NCBI GenBank assembly: GCA_964017185.1
Contig: OZ024871.1
Coordinates: forward strand, 3,673,472 to 3,737,471
Direction: 5' to 3'
Origin: Rugalucina vietnamica
Lineage: Eukaryota; Mollusca; Bivalvia; Lucinida; Lucinidae
Length of the DNA stretch: 64,000 bases
Positions 1 through 11,683 of this stretch are shown here, one piece after another. Below the pieces are notes generated by a model. It saw only the letters and a list, made by a program, of their open reading frames with translations. It ran no database searches and was not told the origin of the DNA. Both the position numbers and the translations under genes were made by a program. Numbering within the stretch: the first letter of the stretch is position 1; the number at the start of each line of letters is the position of its first letter.

Positions 1-545
1 TACATATAACAACACCCTACTTCTGTCTTTTTAAAGAAAATTGTTCATTAATACACAACACCAACGCGAATAACTGTCCAGATCTTTGCTTCTTCATGAG
101 TATATGACGTCGCGCACCGTAAAGCGCATGACAGCGCGCCACGTCAGATACGTTATGAGAAACTAGCGGAAAAATACAATGTGACAGGGGCATAAAAAAC
201 CATGTAAATGTGAACGTAACAATTAAGCGAATATTAGATGTATTATAGTGAAAAAAACTATTGGATCGAAAATGATACAACTATTCCTATAAAATCTTTA
301 CACAAAAAAGTAATAATAGGAACAATCAATAGCTGCTTAACTGTCACTCAACATTGTACAACAATTTGGAATTCATGCCTTTTGGGTACATTGTTTCTAG
401 TTTATGTATCCAATAAGTTTTCTTACACAGGCGAGTCATTTTATCATTAACAACATCAATAGGATGGAAAATTGTAAAATTGAAAACTAAAGAAAATTGT
501 AAAATAAAGAAAATTGTAAAATTGCAAACTTATTAACTGAATCAA
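1..545. other. unassigned sequence
   Basis: AT-rich sequence. The short open frames on both strands are low-complexity and show no recognisable motif. I see no repeat shared with the rest of the window. Confidence 0.5.
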
Positions 546-552
546 GACTAGT

Positions 553-797
553 AGGATTCTGTTGTGGTTCTAGTTGTTCAATGTTTTGGTGTTGAGTTTT
601 GTACTTGGTGCATCTTATGTACATGTCCATTTATCTAGTTAAGTCCGTGTAACTGGGTGTCCATCTATTGGGAGTATTGGGAAATAGTTGCTCTGCTCGC
701 TCGGCTTACGATACGTTCTCTTTGTGTTGCTACCTCATTGTCAATTTAGTTTCTCCAACCTTGGTTTTCAGAGTGAGATTTTTTTTCTGATGACGTT
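553..797 (+). mobile_element. old Penelope-like element (PLE) 3' fragment
   Basis: Diverged copy of the dominant PLE 3' UTR. It follows the same order as the intact copies: the stretch around 'gtggttct', then 'ttatgta', then the conserved 'gctcggcttacgat' block, then the terminal hairpin region. Identity is clearly lower than in the 43-49 kb copies, so this is an old insertion. Confidence 0.7.
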
Positions 798-819
798 TTT
801 ATCTGCATTTCTCTATGGA

Positions 820-1010
820 AAGGTACAAGTAGGCAACGATCAGGAAAAGGCGCAATCAGAAAAAGATTCCCACTCCAAAAACCGAGGTCGAAAAAACAAC
901 AACAAACAAACAATACCTGATTGTTAGTTTGGTTTTTTCCCACCTCGGTTTTTGGAGTGGGAATCTTTTTCTGATTGCGCCTTTTCCTGATCTTTGCCTT
1001 TTTGTACCTT
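820..1010. mobile_element. inverted pair of PLE 3' termini
   Basis: Two copies of the PLE 3' terminal ~75-90 bp lie in opposite orientation with their 3' ends pointing outward (820-905 minus, about 906-1010 plus). Together they form a near-perfect hairpin with arms at about 821-890 and 940-1009. Complex inverted insertions of this kind are typical of Penelope-like elements. Confidence 0.8.
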
Positions 1011-1124
1011 GTTAAACCGGCAACGAAAGCCAGTCTAGAGTGCTGCAATTTCGAGAATTCATACGAGAATTCTAAATCAAAGACACATTCTTAAACGGGG
1101 TCAATAAATTAAAACATTGCTTAG

Positions 1125-1345
1125 AAGTATGTTTCCAAACGTAAGTGTTTTGTACACTTTGAATATCTTTACTAATCTAAAAGGACCAAAAGAAAAATAT
1201 AATCTGCCTTTTGGAGGATGTACGGGGAGCCTTTTTAGGGCCGCCTCACTGCAAAACGCCAACTGCAGTAATAGCAAATACAAATAAAATATAATGGTTT
1301 TATCCTCTGGAAGCAGTAAAACAGTGAAAGGGAGATATTATGGAC
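1125..1345 (-). repeat. decayed unit of the hammerhead repeat family, ribozyme part absent
   Basis: On the minus strand this matches the repeat units at 11.7-12.5, 24.3-24.8 and 50.6-51.0 kb: 'tttgctattactgcag', then a 'cggccctaaaaa' block, a 'cccgtac' block and 'tatatttttctttt'. The hammerhead core is not present here. Confidence 0.6.
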
Positions 1346-1713
1346 TATATTGCGCAATTTCGGGTATTGAACCCTCATAAGTAGCCCTTTTGAAAGTAAT
1401 TAAGCTTAAAACATTGCTTAAAAGAGTCGATTTTAAATTCGTTGAATTTAACAACAAAAATAAAGAGCATAGGGAACTCACAAATCTGTCGTCGTCCAAT
1501 TCTTTATTTCCCATCGCCGATCGGTTGACGCTTACTCGCCGATTGATTATGGACGGCAACTGGTCGCCGATTTGGCGATTTTTGGGAGCAAATGCTTTGT
1601 CTTTAAGTTAGCACCATGTGAATAAATAGTCGTAGCATGTCTATAGTACATGTTTAAAAGACATGTGGGCAGGTCGCATCTGATTTCAATTTATCACGCA
1701 GTGACAATCTTTA
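1346..1713. other. unassigned sequence
   Basis: Overlapping open frames on both strands (73 codons each) have no recognisable domain and look fortuitous. No repeat partner was seen in the window. Confidence 0.4.
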
Positions 1714-2118
1714 TGGAAATAGCTGCTCATTGATTAGTTAGAGATTCACCACGAGGACCGAACAACTAAATAAATGTTGTGGACTACTGCAGAAGATGAG
1801 GGTGAATTTTGGACTCAGTAAAAAGGTACAAGTAGGCAACGATCTGGATAAGGCGCAATCAGAAATAAATTCCCACTCAAAAAACGAGATTGGAAAAAAC
1901 AAAGCCGGGTTAAGCTCCAAGTAATGTTATATATTGATCGTCCCAATTCAGATCGTTACTGATCTGCTGTGGTTCTACTCGTTTTCTGTTTTGCAGTCGA
2001 ATTTTGTGCTAGTTGAACCTTGTGCCTGTTCTTATATTTTAGTTAAGTTCGGGTAACCGGGTGGTCGCCTATTGGGAAATAGCTGCTCACTCGGCTTACG
2101 TTATATTGTCTTAATATA
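1714..2118 (+). mobile_element. PLE 3' UTR fragment, itself interrupted by another PLE
   Basis: Plus-sense PLE 3' UTR with the landmarks 'gattcaccacgaggaccga', 'actgcagaag', 'ttactgatc' and 'ctcactcggcttacg'. A minus-sense PLE terminus (1819-1907) interrupts it. The host copy resumes directly after the insert, so one PLE has inserted into another. It lacks the terminal ~90 bp. Confidence 0.75.
1819..1907 (-). mobile_element. nested PLE 3' terminus
   Basis: About 89 bp of PLE 3' end beginning 'aaaaaggtacaagtaggcaa', inserted in antisense inside the older plus-sense copy. It is an extreme 5' truncation. Confidence 0.8.
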
Positions 2119-2901
2119 CATGGGGTTATCAAGAATTACATGCACTTTATTTATATGTTTTGATTGTATTATTCGATTCCACTCAAACTTACAATGCAAA
2201 TATCCCCATGTAATATGCAGCGGTCTGCAAAATTTCATCACAATCCCTTCATCTATTATAAAATTACAGCGAAATGAAAACACCCACTTTCACCATCACG
2301 GAGCAGTAAAAATTAAATGACGGATTTAAACTTCTGATATTTATTTGGGCATTATTTTTTCAAAAAATCATGCAATGTTTTGATTTGTAATGTTTTACAA
2401 AATGCCATTGAAGTTTTATGGGCAAATGAGAAATTAGAGTTTGTTTCAAGGGGAATTTTACAAAATTGACGGTTGATCTGTGTTGCATGAAGTTCAGATG
2501 CCGTTTAAACATTTTGAAAAAGCAAGCATGCAGGCCTTAGCAAAACAACATAGGTGCACAAATGGTCCATCAAAATTTTTCAGCAAGTATAAAATGTTTT
2601 GTAATGGATTCATTAAGACACATGGCACTTTACGCTGTGATCTGCTCAATAGTTTTGAAGAAAACGCAAAAGAAATGCGATACTGCAATGCAAGCTTAAC
2701 GTTATTTCTGACGTGCTCAGTGATGGGGTGGGTGGGTTAAGTAAACCCATCACTAACTGGCAATAAAACACTTTTAGTTGTCCAGACTTTCATAACTGAT
2801 TGGATTTAAACAAGTTTATCGTCAGCTAAAATTTTAATATGTTTGCCTGAACCGTTATAAGTTATAAGAAAAGTCCACATAATTTTTGATAATCTCGTAA
2901 G
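2119..2901. other. unassigned sequence
   Basis: AT-rich. An 86-codon open frame at 2480-2740 (+) has an overlapping 64-codon frame on the other strand and no domain I recognise. There is no splice-site support and I treat it as noncoding. Confidence 0.4.
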
Positions 2902-2988
2902 TACCTAATTGTCAATTTAGTTTTTCCAAACTCGGTTTTTGGAGTCGGAATTTCTTTCCCTGATCATTGGCTATTTGTACCTTTTTAT
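2902..2988 (+). mobile_element. PLE 3' terminus fragment
   Basis: Only the last ~85 bp of the PLE, including the terminal hairpin region and the 'tatttgtaccttttt' end, diverged from the consensus. Confidence 0.75.
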
Positions 2989-3102
2989 TCGCATTGTACC
3001 TTTTTATTCTCATTCTGAAAATATCTGAACTTGCAATAATCGTCTCGGTTTGTCAAGTAGATTTAGATAATCGACCAACTAACTTGCGAAACTAATCGAA
3101 AA

Positions 3103-3430
3103 AAGGTACAAGTAGGCAAAGATCAGGAAAAGGCGCAATCAGAAAAAAAGATTCCCACTCCAAAAACCGAGGTGGGAAAAAACTAAATAAAAAACCAGGT
3201 ACTTATACAATGAAAACATATCGTAAGCCGAATGAGCAGCTATTTTCCCAATAGGTGGCCACTCAGTTACCTAAACTTAAATAAAAATATGAAAACGTAC
3301 ATAAGGCGCCAACAGCACAAAAAATTAAACACCAAGACATAAAACAAAAAAGAACCACCACAGACAGTATCTCCTTGCAACGATCAGTAACACAAAATTA
3401 CTGGCGGGCTTAAACCGGTTTTACATGGCC
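3103..3430 (-). mobile_element. PLE 3' UTR copy, head-to-head with the next copy
   Basis: Starts 'aaaaaaggtacaagtaggca' and runs through the whole 3' UTR landmark series to about 3430. A plus-sense PLE begins about 17 bp further on, so the two 5' (truncated) ends face each other. Confidence 0.85.
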
Positions 3431-3446
3431 ATGCTTCTGCAGTTCA

Positions 3447-4461
3447 GAAGAAACCGTTTTCGTATGGTGTATACATTTCGCAGCTTATTAGGTTTGCTAA
3501 AGTCTGCAATCATGACGCGCGAAATAAATGTTTAACAGCCAAACTTCTCCAGCAGTGATATCGATATCATAAACTTGGAAAAACATTTTCTAAATTTTAT
3601 CGCAGACACGATGAGTTGATTTCCAAATTTAATGTTTGGCTAAAGACCCTTTTACGTGAGGGCCTTTCAGAACCTGAATTCTATGGTGACTTCGTTTATG
3701 AATTTAAGAAGCTTAAAGGAAAGAATGATTTTTCTTTTAAGTTCAGAAAAATTATAACTCGTTACAGACGGATAGGTTATAACTTGAATGTTATGCGACA
3801 GTCTGCATGCTTAGTTTTTAACCCAATCATGGTTGATAACTATGCTGCCTTCGTTAATTGCACGCCGGTGGGTTGGGCGTCAGACTCTTACGATGGCCTC
3901 GACTTAAAGCTATTCAGCTGATCCAACTGATGTTTTTTGAACAGGGGTCCAACTGATGTTTTTTCTTTTGCTCCGGAGTTAGTAAGTTATTCGGCGCCCA
4001 GGGATCTCCATCGTCGGGCAGCTTACTGAATCTGTGAGTCCTGGTTTTTGATCCAGCAGTATGTTTATTTTGATTTATTTGTTTGTTCTTGATGAGTCAT
4101 TGACTAGTTAGAGATTCACCACGAGGACCGAAGAACTAGCTAAATGTTATGGACCACTGCAGAAGCTGAGGGTGAAGTTATTGCCATGTAAAATCAATTT
4201 AAGCCCGCCAGTAACTGTGTGTTACTGATCGTTCCAAGTCGATACTTCTGTGGTGGTTCTTTATGTTTTATGTCTTGGTGTTTGAAATTTTTGTGCTGTA
4301 GGCGCCTTATGTGTGTTCTCATATTTTTAGTTAAGTAATGGTAACTGAGTGGCCACCTATTGGGAAAAAAGCTGCTCATTCGGCTTACGAAATGTTTCTT
4401 GGTATCAGTACCTGATTGTTGTTTTTTTTCCACCTTTTCCTGATCTTTGCCTACTTGTACC
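3447..4461 (+). mobile_element. PLE copy with RT C-terminus and 3' UTR
   Basis: 5'-truncated plus-sense copy. It begins inside the RT C-terminal region (degenerate equivalents of 'YGVYISQLIRFA'), keeps a 101-codon frame at 3616-3921 matching the last ~100 residues of the 45962-48133 protein, and continues through the 3' UTR to the 'gcctacttgtacc' end. Frameshifts, stops and an internal rearrangement near 3920-3960 make it non-coding. The SECIS-like core is damaged: the AUGA position reads ACGA. Confidence 0.85.
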
Positions 4462-5083
4462 TATTCATTTTAGTTGGTTGGGGCCGGTGCTTCTTGTCTG
4501 TTGCTTGGCGCACCGGGGTTCAACTGGTGTTTTTCTTTTTTACGTGTTTCAGTACGTTTAGTATTCGGCACCCAGGGATCTCCATCGTCGGGCAGCTTTC
4601 TGAGTCTGTTGTCCTCGTTTTTGATTCATCAAGGCGGTTATCATGATGTATTCTTTTGTCCTGGATGATTCATTGACTAGTTAGAGATTCACCAACCAAA
4701 CAACTAACCAAATGTTGTGAACCACAATAGAAGATGAGGGTGAGGTTAGGCGCCTGTAAAGCCGGTTTGACCCCCCCCCCTCCCAGTATTTTTATATTAC
4801 TGATCGTTCCAAGGCAATACTTCTGTTGTGGTTCTAATTGTGTTTTGGAGTCAAATTTTTGTGCTGTTTGAGCCTTATGTACGTTTTCAGATTTTTAGTT
4901 CAGTTTGGGTAACTGAGTGGCCGCCTATTGGTCAATAGCTGCTCACTCGGCTTACGATATGTTTTTTTAGTATACGTACCTAAGTGTTCTTTCAGTTTTT
5001 TCTCACCCCTCGGTTAATGGAGTGGGAATATCTTTCTGATTGCGCCATTTCCTGATCATTGTCTACTTGTACCTTTTTAAAAG
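4462..5083 (+). mobile_element. PLE copy in direct tandem with the previous one
   Basis: Begins directly after the 3' end of the preceding copy, starting just downstream of the ORF stop position ('attttagttggttggggcc'), and ends at about 5083. Head-to-tail tandem copies are the pseudo-LTR arrangement known for PLEs. A C-run at 4770-4782 is a local expansion. Confidence 0.85.
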
Positions 5084-5619
5084 TATCGATAATGTGTTCT
5101 TGGGATAACTTAGTATAGACATGCTGAGTGCACAGGATCCTTTTTGCACGTCTCGATTTACATCATAAAATGGAAGATAAAACAGGAAACAATTCGGTGC
5201 CATTATCGAGCAAACAGATAGTGTACCATTATGGTTCATGGGAGAAAAAGAGAACATTTATTACCCTTCTATGACTGTATGCTACAATGATTAAATTATA
5301 ACCATTGCTTTTACGATCGTCATATCCAACGTTGTGTTCTATATCGACTTATTTGTTGAAAGAAATGTTTCAAGAAATGATTCAAATCATGATAGCATAA
5401 GGTACATGTACCTATATACTACTTGTTATTTAAAGTGCAAACTCGCGCACTCCGACCTGTTTCGTATGTCAGTATGTACAGCCGTACCGTATTGTAGCCG
5501 TACCGTATTGTTACTAAGCCAATAGAATATAATTAAGATATTATTTTGTTTGTAACTGTGTCTTGTATTGCGAGTTATCACATCATTTAAAAAAGTAAGG
5601 CGAGATGAAGATAAGGTTA
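5084..5619. other. unassigned sequence with a short tandem duplication
   Basis: No recognisable gene. The 16-17 bp word 'agccgtaccgtattgt' occurs twice in tandem around 5480-5514. Confidence 0.4.
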
Positions 5620-5815
5620 CCCAATCGTCTAGTTTGTCTCGGAATGCTATTTCTATGTATAGGACGGACGTGATTACGACACTTGTCTGGTAATTATTAA
5701 TGATGCGCCTCAGTGATACGAATCGAAAGTAATTTTGCCTTATTACGTCTCTGCAAAGCAAGTATCTTTTCCATAATTGGTTTTGTTAAGAAGCGTATCT
5801 ATCATCTTGATTTGC
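5620..5815 (+). repeat. segment duplicated at 63812-64000; ends an open frame in Val-Trp-stop
   Basis: This segment aligns in direct orientation with the last ~190 bp of the window. Both contain a plus-strand frame whose end reads S-R-N-x2-S-M-x3-D-V-I-x-T-x-V-W-stop (stop at 5685-5687 here), followed by a similar region beyond the stop. It could be a terminal exon plus 3' UTR of a duplicated gene, or simply a diverged repeat. Because similarity continues past the stop, a repeat cannot be excluded. Confidence 0.45.
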
Positions 5816-7307
5816 CGGTATAGAGTTCAAAATCTGGTGCTAAGATTGCAGCAGTTCGTCGCTAACGAAATGAGAACTAATTTTGTCACATATTCATTAG
5901 GACAAGACACACCACTAACTGCGGTTGTTGGGTTTAAGGCCCATGATATAGAGTCAACGTCAGGACATGACCATTGCTGTGAACTGGGGTGTAAAACAAC
6001 CATTAAGAGTGTTATTTTGTGATACTCAGGTACACTGAAATGTTCGAACATCAGTACATTAATGGAATATATGATGTTACATAATTATAATGGGAGAGAC
6101 ACGACGTTTAGTGATCAATCCAGAATTCTGTTGGACAGACAGCGATGCATTAACTTACACCGGCACAACCGATTCTAACACAACCGAGAAAGAGTAAATG
6201 TTTACTTTTTGCAATATTTAAATGTAGACTCATTCTCTAAGGACTTGATGTTAAAACAAAGGCGCGCTCTTTCGCACACAGATTCATTAACTTTGAAAAA
6301 AAAAAAAAAACTCTTGTTTTCACATGATGACGATTCCGCCACTTTCAATGGGGTAAACGATTTGTAGTGTTAGAATAGATAAATTAGATAAAAGTCGACC
6401 GAGACCTGCAAAAGAAGGTAAATGCTGCTCGTTGACATTACCAAAATGCGAAGTTTGAAACAATAATATGCAGGTCATTCAGCTTCTTAAGGTTTTGTGG
6501 GGATTTACATCAAACGAAGGAACAAAGAGGAATTAAAAGTTTTGCCGCTCTAAAACGCCCCTTTATTATCTAGCTCGAACGTGTTTTACGTCTCCACCCT
6601 ACCGCCATCCTAAGGTTCTACATGTAGTGTCGAAGAATTTACGGTGCTGTCGGGTTTCGTTGTTGGTCGGAAGCGAACATAATGCTGAATTCTGTTCAGA
6701 AACTTTTCCTGTGAGAAGGTCTCGAAGGATCATTTTATTAGAGAATTAATACAATGACAGATCGTAAGCACTTCAAAGCAATCCCAAATCGGTAATAAAA
6801 CCTTTCTACGACAGAGAATAATGCTAGTAATGTGCGCAATGTTTTGTAGTTGAATGCATTGGAGGAAAGAACAACAGAATTTACTTGTCTCGCAGAAAAC
6901 ATGTACATGTGCATGCTAGTCTGAATGTACACTGCGTATTTATTTGCGTATGATCAACTTAATATTAAAACATCTTAAGTTTCACCAGTACGCCACATGG
7001 CACCATAACATTGATTGATATTCAAAAAATATCAGAGATCAGGAACAAATAATAATCTCTGAACCTTAATGGTAAATAACGTAACAATGCAAGGGATGGT
7101 CAGTTAGGAGAGTGTAGGGTCTTTAAATGGTAATGCCGCGACAGTATCACAAAAAGGTTAATTGTTAAGTTCACTAACTACAGTTGAATAAAACAAACAC
7201 CAAAGGTACCGACGCCCCCTTTTTCTATTGCTAAAAGTTTTGTTTCTTCTTAAATTTGTGATAAACGCGATAACTTTGATTTTAAAATAGTAAATGTTGC
7301 GTGTTTG
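5816..7307. other. unassigned sequence
   Basis: No gene or repeat recognised apart from a 14-base A-run near 6297-6310. An 81-codon plus frame (5777-6022) overlaps an antisense frame and has no recognisable motif. Confidence 0.4.
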
Positions 7308-8371
7308 GATGTTGACGTTCTTCACCGTGCTTCTTATAGTGTATACATTTCACAACTTACTAGGTTTGCTAGAGTCAGCAATCATGATGCGGACTTCAAC
7401 GCACGAACTTGATAAATGTTTAACAGCCAAACTTCTCCAGCAGGGTCATAAACTTCCAAATACATTTTCTAAATTCTATCGCAGGCACTATGAATTGATT
7501 TCCAAATTTAATGTTGGGCTTAAGACGCTTTTACGTGAGGGCCTTTCGGAATCAGAATTTTATGGTGACTTGGTTTACGAATTGAAGAAAAATCATTACA
7601 CGTTACAGACGTATAGGTAATAAGTTAAATGTTATGCGACAGTCTGCATGTTCAGTTTTTAACCCAATCATGGTTGATAACTATGCTGCCATCTTTAATT
7701 GCACGCCGGTGGGTCGGGCGCCAGACTCTTTGATGGCCCGACTTAAAGCTATTCGTTTTAGTTGGTTGGAGTCGGAGCTTCTTGTCTGTTGCTTGGCCAA
7801 CTGGGGTTCAACTGGTGTTTTTCTTTTGCACCGGATTTCAGTAACTTTAAAGTTATTCGGCGCCCAGGGATCTCCATCGTCGCATAGATAACTGAATCTG
7901 TGTCCTCGTTTTTGATTCATCATGGTGGTTATCATGATTTATTTGTTTGGCCTTGATGATTCATTGATTATTAAAAGATTCACCACGAGTACCGAACAAC
8001 TAACTAAATGTTGTGAACCACTGTAGAAGATGAGGGTGAGGTTAAGGCCCTGTAATATCGGGTTTAGCCTCCCATTACTATAATATTACTGATCAATCCA
8101 AGATGATGCTTCTGGTGGTTCAATTTGTTTTATAATTTGGAGTCGATTTTTTGTGTTGTTTGAACCTTATGTAGGTTTTCAGGGTTATAGTTAAGTTCGG
8201 GTAACTGAGTGGCCACCTATTGGGAAATTGCTGCTCACTCGGCTTACGATTTGTTTTCTTAGTATAAGTACCTAATTGTAAGTTTGTTTTTTCCCACGTC
8301 GGTTTTGGAGTGGGTATTTCTTGGTGATTGCGCCTTTTCCTGATCATCGCCTACTTGTATCTTTTCACGCA
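7308..8371 (+). mobile_element. PLE copy with RT C-terminus and 3' UTR
   Basis: 5'-truncated plus-sense copy. The frame at 7294-7620 matches the C-terminal region of the RT protein (blocks like 'CLTAKLLQQG', 'FSKFYRRHYELISKFNVGLK', 'GLSESEFYGDLVYEL'), then frameshifts; a second frame at 7634-7891 continues it. The 3' UTR is complete to 'gcctacttgtatctttt'. The SECIS-like quartet position reads UUGA, so it is degenerate. The 3' end abuts an antisense PLE 3' end only a few bases away. Confidence 0.85.
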
Positions 8372-8374
8372 AAG

Positions 8375-8822
8375 GTAAAAGCAAGCAATGATTAGGAAAT
8401 GGCGCAATCAGAAAGAAATTCCCATACCAAACGCCAGGGAGGGAAAGAAGAAAATAGACAATACAAATAGAAAATATCGTAAGCCGAATGAGCAACCGTT
8501 TTCCAATAGGTAGCCACTTAATTACCCGAACTTAACTAAATATATGACACGTACATAAGTTGCAAACAGCACAAAACTTTAACATCAACACATAAAACAG
8601 TTAGAGTCTTAATTGTAGTATTTAGCACCTGGAACGATCAAATTATACAAATACTTTGGAGCTTTAAACCGGTCTTACAGGGCCCTGACCTCACCATCAG
8701 CTTGTGCAGTGGTTCACAACATTTAGGTAGCTGTTCGTTTCTGGTGGAGAATCTCTAACTAGTCAATGAAACATCAAGGACAAACTAATTAATTATGATA
8801 AACGTCTTGACGAATCACAGAT
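8375..8822 (-). mobile_element. PLE 3' UTR copy, tail-to-tail with the previous copy
   Basis: Minus-sense copy starting 'aaaggtaaaagcaagcaatg' and running to the 'gataaacgtcttgacgaatc' block. The 3' ends of the two copies face each other across fewer than 10 bases, giving a long imperfect palindrome centred near 8373. Confidence 0.85.
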
Positions 8823-8939
8823 ACAACAAGACAGTTATCGCTATGATCGTGGTCACACTGTTATTAAATTACGATTTGTAAAAGTCGCTTTTCAAGACAT
8901 TCTCATCAGTATTTCAAGTTTTATCATTTCTGGTTTCAG

Positions 8940-9040
8940 GTTGTAAAGATGATGATAATCGTAGTGTGTCTGTTCGCCATTTGTTGGATGCCGCTCCAGA
9001 TATATGGATTTCTGTCGGAAATCTACCACGAAATAAACAA
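8940..9040 (+). CDS. neuropeptide GPCR exon, transmembrane helix 6
   Basis: Exon of a rhodopsin-family (class A) G protein-coupled receptor, an integral membrane protein that couples ligand binding to heterotrimeric G proteins. The 33 codons read from V-V-K-M-M-I-I-V-V through F-A-I-C-W-M-P to the start of extracellular loop 3; the F-x-x-C-W-x-P motif is the TM6 signature. It is bounded by a good acceptor ('tttctggtttcag') and a GT donor ('gtaggt'), ending in phase 2 (AA|). The next exon supplies the missing base, so the two exons join as N-N-Y-K-Y. The sequence most resembles tachykinin, NPY or GPR83-type peptide receptors. Exons for TM1-5 were not found and are expected upstream. The unbroken frame and intact splice sites argue for a live gene. 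Confidence 0.85.
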
Positions 9041-10016
9041 GTAGGTACAACATATTTGTTTTACCTTACAGAGAATTCACTAACGTTTGAACGCATGGTT
9101 GACATTTCTACCCCATTTAGCCAGCAAGGTTCAAAATGCTAGCTGATAGTATAACTTAGCCAATACCTTATCTTGAACTTGTAAAAATCACTTTCAATAA
9201 AATATAAACATGTACGACCCTTTGTGACCAGTTTATACGTTCAAAGCGAATATAAGGTAATTTCTGGTAATGAACCCTCATCACTGAACGTTATAATCTG
9301 GAAATGAAAAATAGACAATTGTGCTGCAATTTACAGAATTTAGACTGGTGTTTAGATATACGTATTTAATGCTCTTCGAAATGGTCACAAGGAATATTGG
9401 TCACCGCAAAATGTAACATGCTGAAAAACATGGAATCATATACTAGATTTATGAGATGCCCATATATTGAGACCTGGCATCGGCACAAATAGAATTCCTA
9501 CTGGCCAAATGTCATAATAACACACGACAGAGCGTGTCCTTTGACTATTACCAGGAAACTGATTAGAAGTCATCTAATCTAGAGGGAAATAAAATGATCA
9601 AGGAGATTTTCTTCTTTTTATCCTATGTATCGTTTTGATGAAATGTCCAACGAGCTTATGCTGTCTCGGTATTGTCACAATAACATTGGTATGCCTTGAC
9701 ACTCAGGCTATGGCAAACGTGCCTGACCATCTGAGATAAAGTATGACTGGCAATGCCTTTGAAATCAAGGTACGATTTAATTAATTTTACAGTATAGTTT
9801 TCAAGATTTAAACACTGCATGAATTAACTGTATGTGTGTATGTACTGGTGATGGTCAACGGGTACGTGAATGTATGGATTTTCCCTAGCTCTATAAATAC
9901 CCCTCGTATGAATTAATACACATTGAACCATTGAAGTCCCTGAGTAAAAAGCCAGGAGCTTGTTATAGCCCGTATATAACTGTTTTATTGCATATTTCCA
10001 GAAAAATGATTAAAAA
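9041..10016 (+). other. GPCR intron, nothing else recognised
   Basis: AT-rich intronic sequence between the TM6 exon and the first palindromic MITE. No repeat partner in the window and no coding signal. Confidence 0.5.
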
Positions 10017-10250
10017 GAGCCGCCGCATGGGAAAACCAACACTCTGCATAGGCGAAAACAAAGGCGCAGATCAGCTTCGCAGTAACTGCGAAGCTGATCA
10101 GCGCCTTTGCGTTCGTTATACAGATAGTACAATTCCTCTACTTTCTAGATCCAAAATTTCCACTCTCTTACCATCTTTTGTTACTGTACAGCCCGGTTTG
10201 TGTCCGACCTGTTCGGAACCAAAATTGTTCGTTTTCTCATACACAGGCTC
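10017..10250 (+). mobile_element. palindromic MITE, family A
   Basis: Non-autonomous element with terminal inverted repeats (gagccgc... / ...gaggctc in this copy, gcggctc in others). A strong central palindrome at about 10061-10107 has arms reading 'aaggcgcagatcagcttcgc' and its complement around 'agtaact'. Other copies are at 16398, 27277, 32939, 35633, 40668 and 41022. It has no coding capacity. Confidence 0.8.
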
Positions 10251-11683
10251 AAATGTTTTGGTCATATTTACGTTTGTATCCAAACTCCGAAGAGTGACAG
10301 AGACACTATTTTAGGCTTTTAGTCCAGCAAAAATTCGCTTTTCAGGCAGCAGTGACATTCAAAGTCTGCATGTATCTTCAGTATTGTTGGTAGAGTATCT
10401 GAAATGTGTTTGGTGATCGGGAAATCATCGAGCCATTCAGGCATCAAAAACGCTAAATATATTCGCTAATATTTGCAAAAATAGTGATTGTGATAATACC
10501 TAGCGTTTTAAGTCTAAATGTCACCGTAAATGTCATTTGGCTTTATCATTACGGTCATTGATTCCAAATCCTTATTTTGATTTTCCAAGACAAATTATCT
10601 CTATAGAAAGTCTCACACAACATTTTTGATTGATACTCAAATAATTCTACATTCAATTAAAAAGATCTTTGGTCGACAAGAACACACACATTATTTATTC
10701 AGTCTCAAATTTGATAAACGCACCTTATCATCTGCCCAATTCGATACATAGAGTAGTATATAATTCGAACAAATAGCAACGTCTAAACATACACTGCTCA
10801 CGGTATCAAAGGAAAATTGCAGAGTTTCCCATACATTGGAATGTAAACTAGTGAATCTTTGACCCACATTTAAATGCACTTCAGAAAGATTCCGATTGTC
10901 TGTGTGTTTTGCATAATTTGCCATGTGCCTCTACGTTTGTGATTAAAGGAAGTTTCATTCCGACTGGCGTTGCCCTACCTAAGACCATGGGTGTTATTTA
11001 CATCTTTTGAATATTGTGAATTTTTTAGGCATTTTCTGAATTTACGGATATAAAAAATTAATGCAATCTCCGTGTCGAATTCAGTCTAGCAAATGGTAAC
11101 AGTATCGGATCGAAAGTTCCTTTCGACATTTATGTTTGACCTTTTTTGAAAAAAAAAAAAAAGACATTTTTTGGCAAAATCAAATTTTTACAAACACGTT
11201 CTGTGAAATGAAACAGGACATTTTCCTTGTAATACATGTACATGTTTCTGTTAAATATTTAAAAAAAATCAAATGTTTATTGAATTTTTTTTTTGGATTA
11301 TCAACGGACATAATCTCGAATCAAATCCCATGTAAACGAATCACGATCAGAAAAGGGCGGATATCCGGAGGATTGTTTTTCATGTGCGGCCATAGTACAA
11401 TGTATCTCACAGTGCCATTAAATATTTTGAGCAGAATAAAATACACAAATAAATATAAACAGAAGCGTAAAGAATTCATCAAAGTGTAAAAATCGAATTA
11501 ACGTAGCTCATGGTTTCGATAGAAAAATCAGTTGGTTTGTTTGATGGGTTCTCCTAATGATTCGGACACAATTTTCAGTTTTGTTTGAAACAAAAGTAGA
11601 AACAACAACGGCTTAAGAGTACAACGTATGTGTCGGTTTCAGTGCCGCTTATCTTATAATTTCGTGTTAGTGTAAAAGCCTGT
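10251..11683 (+). other. GPCR intron, nothing else recognised
   Basis: Intronic sequence without a recognised repeat. An A-run lies at 11149-11162. The 117-codon plus frame at 11136-11489 is low-complexity (K/F/I/N-rich) and has no motif. Confidence 0.45.

Noticed and set aside
746..1048. 100-codon minus-strand frame
   Set aside because: It reads across the inverted PLE termini; similar frames occur in other PLE fragments and are by-products of the repeat.
2480..2740. 86-codon plus-strand frame as a gene
   Set aside because: An overlapping antisense frame of similar length, no domain and no splice or repeat support.
11136..11489. 117-codon frame after an A-run
   Set aside because: Low-complexity K/F/I composition in AT-rich intron with no motif.
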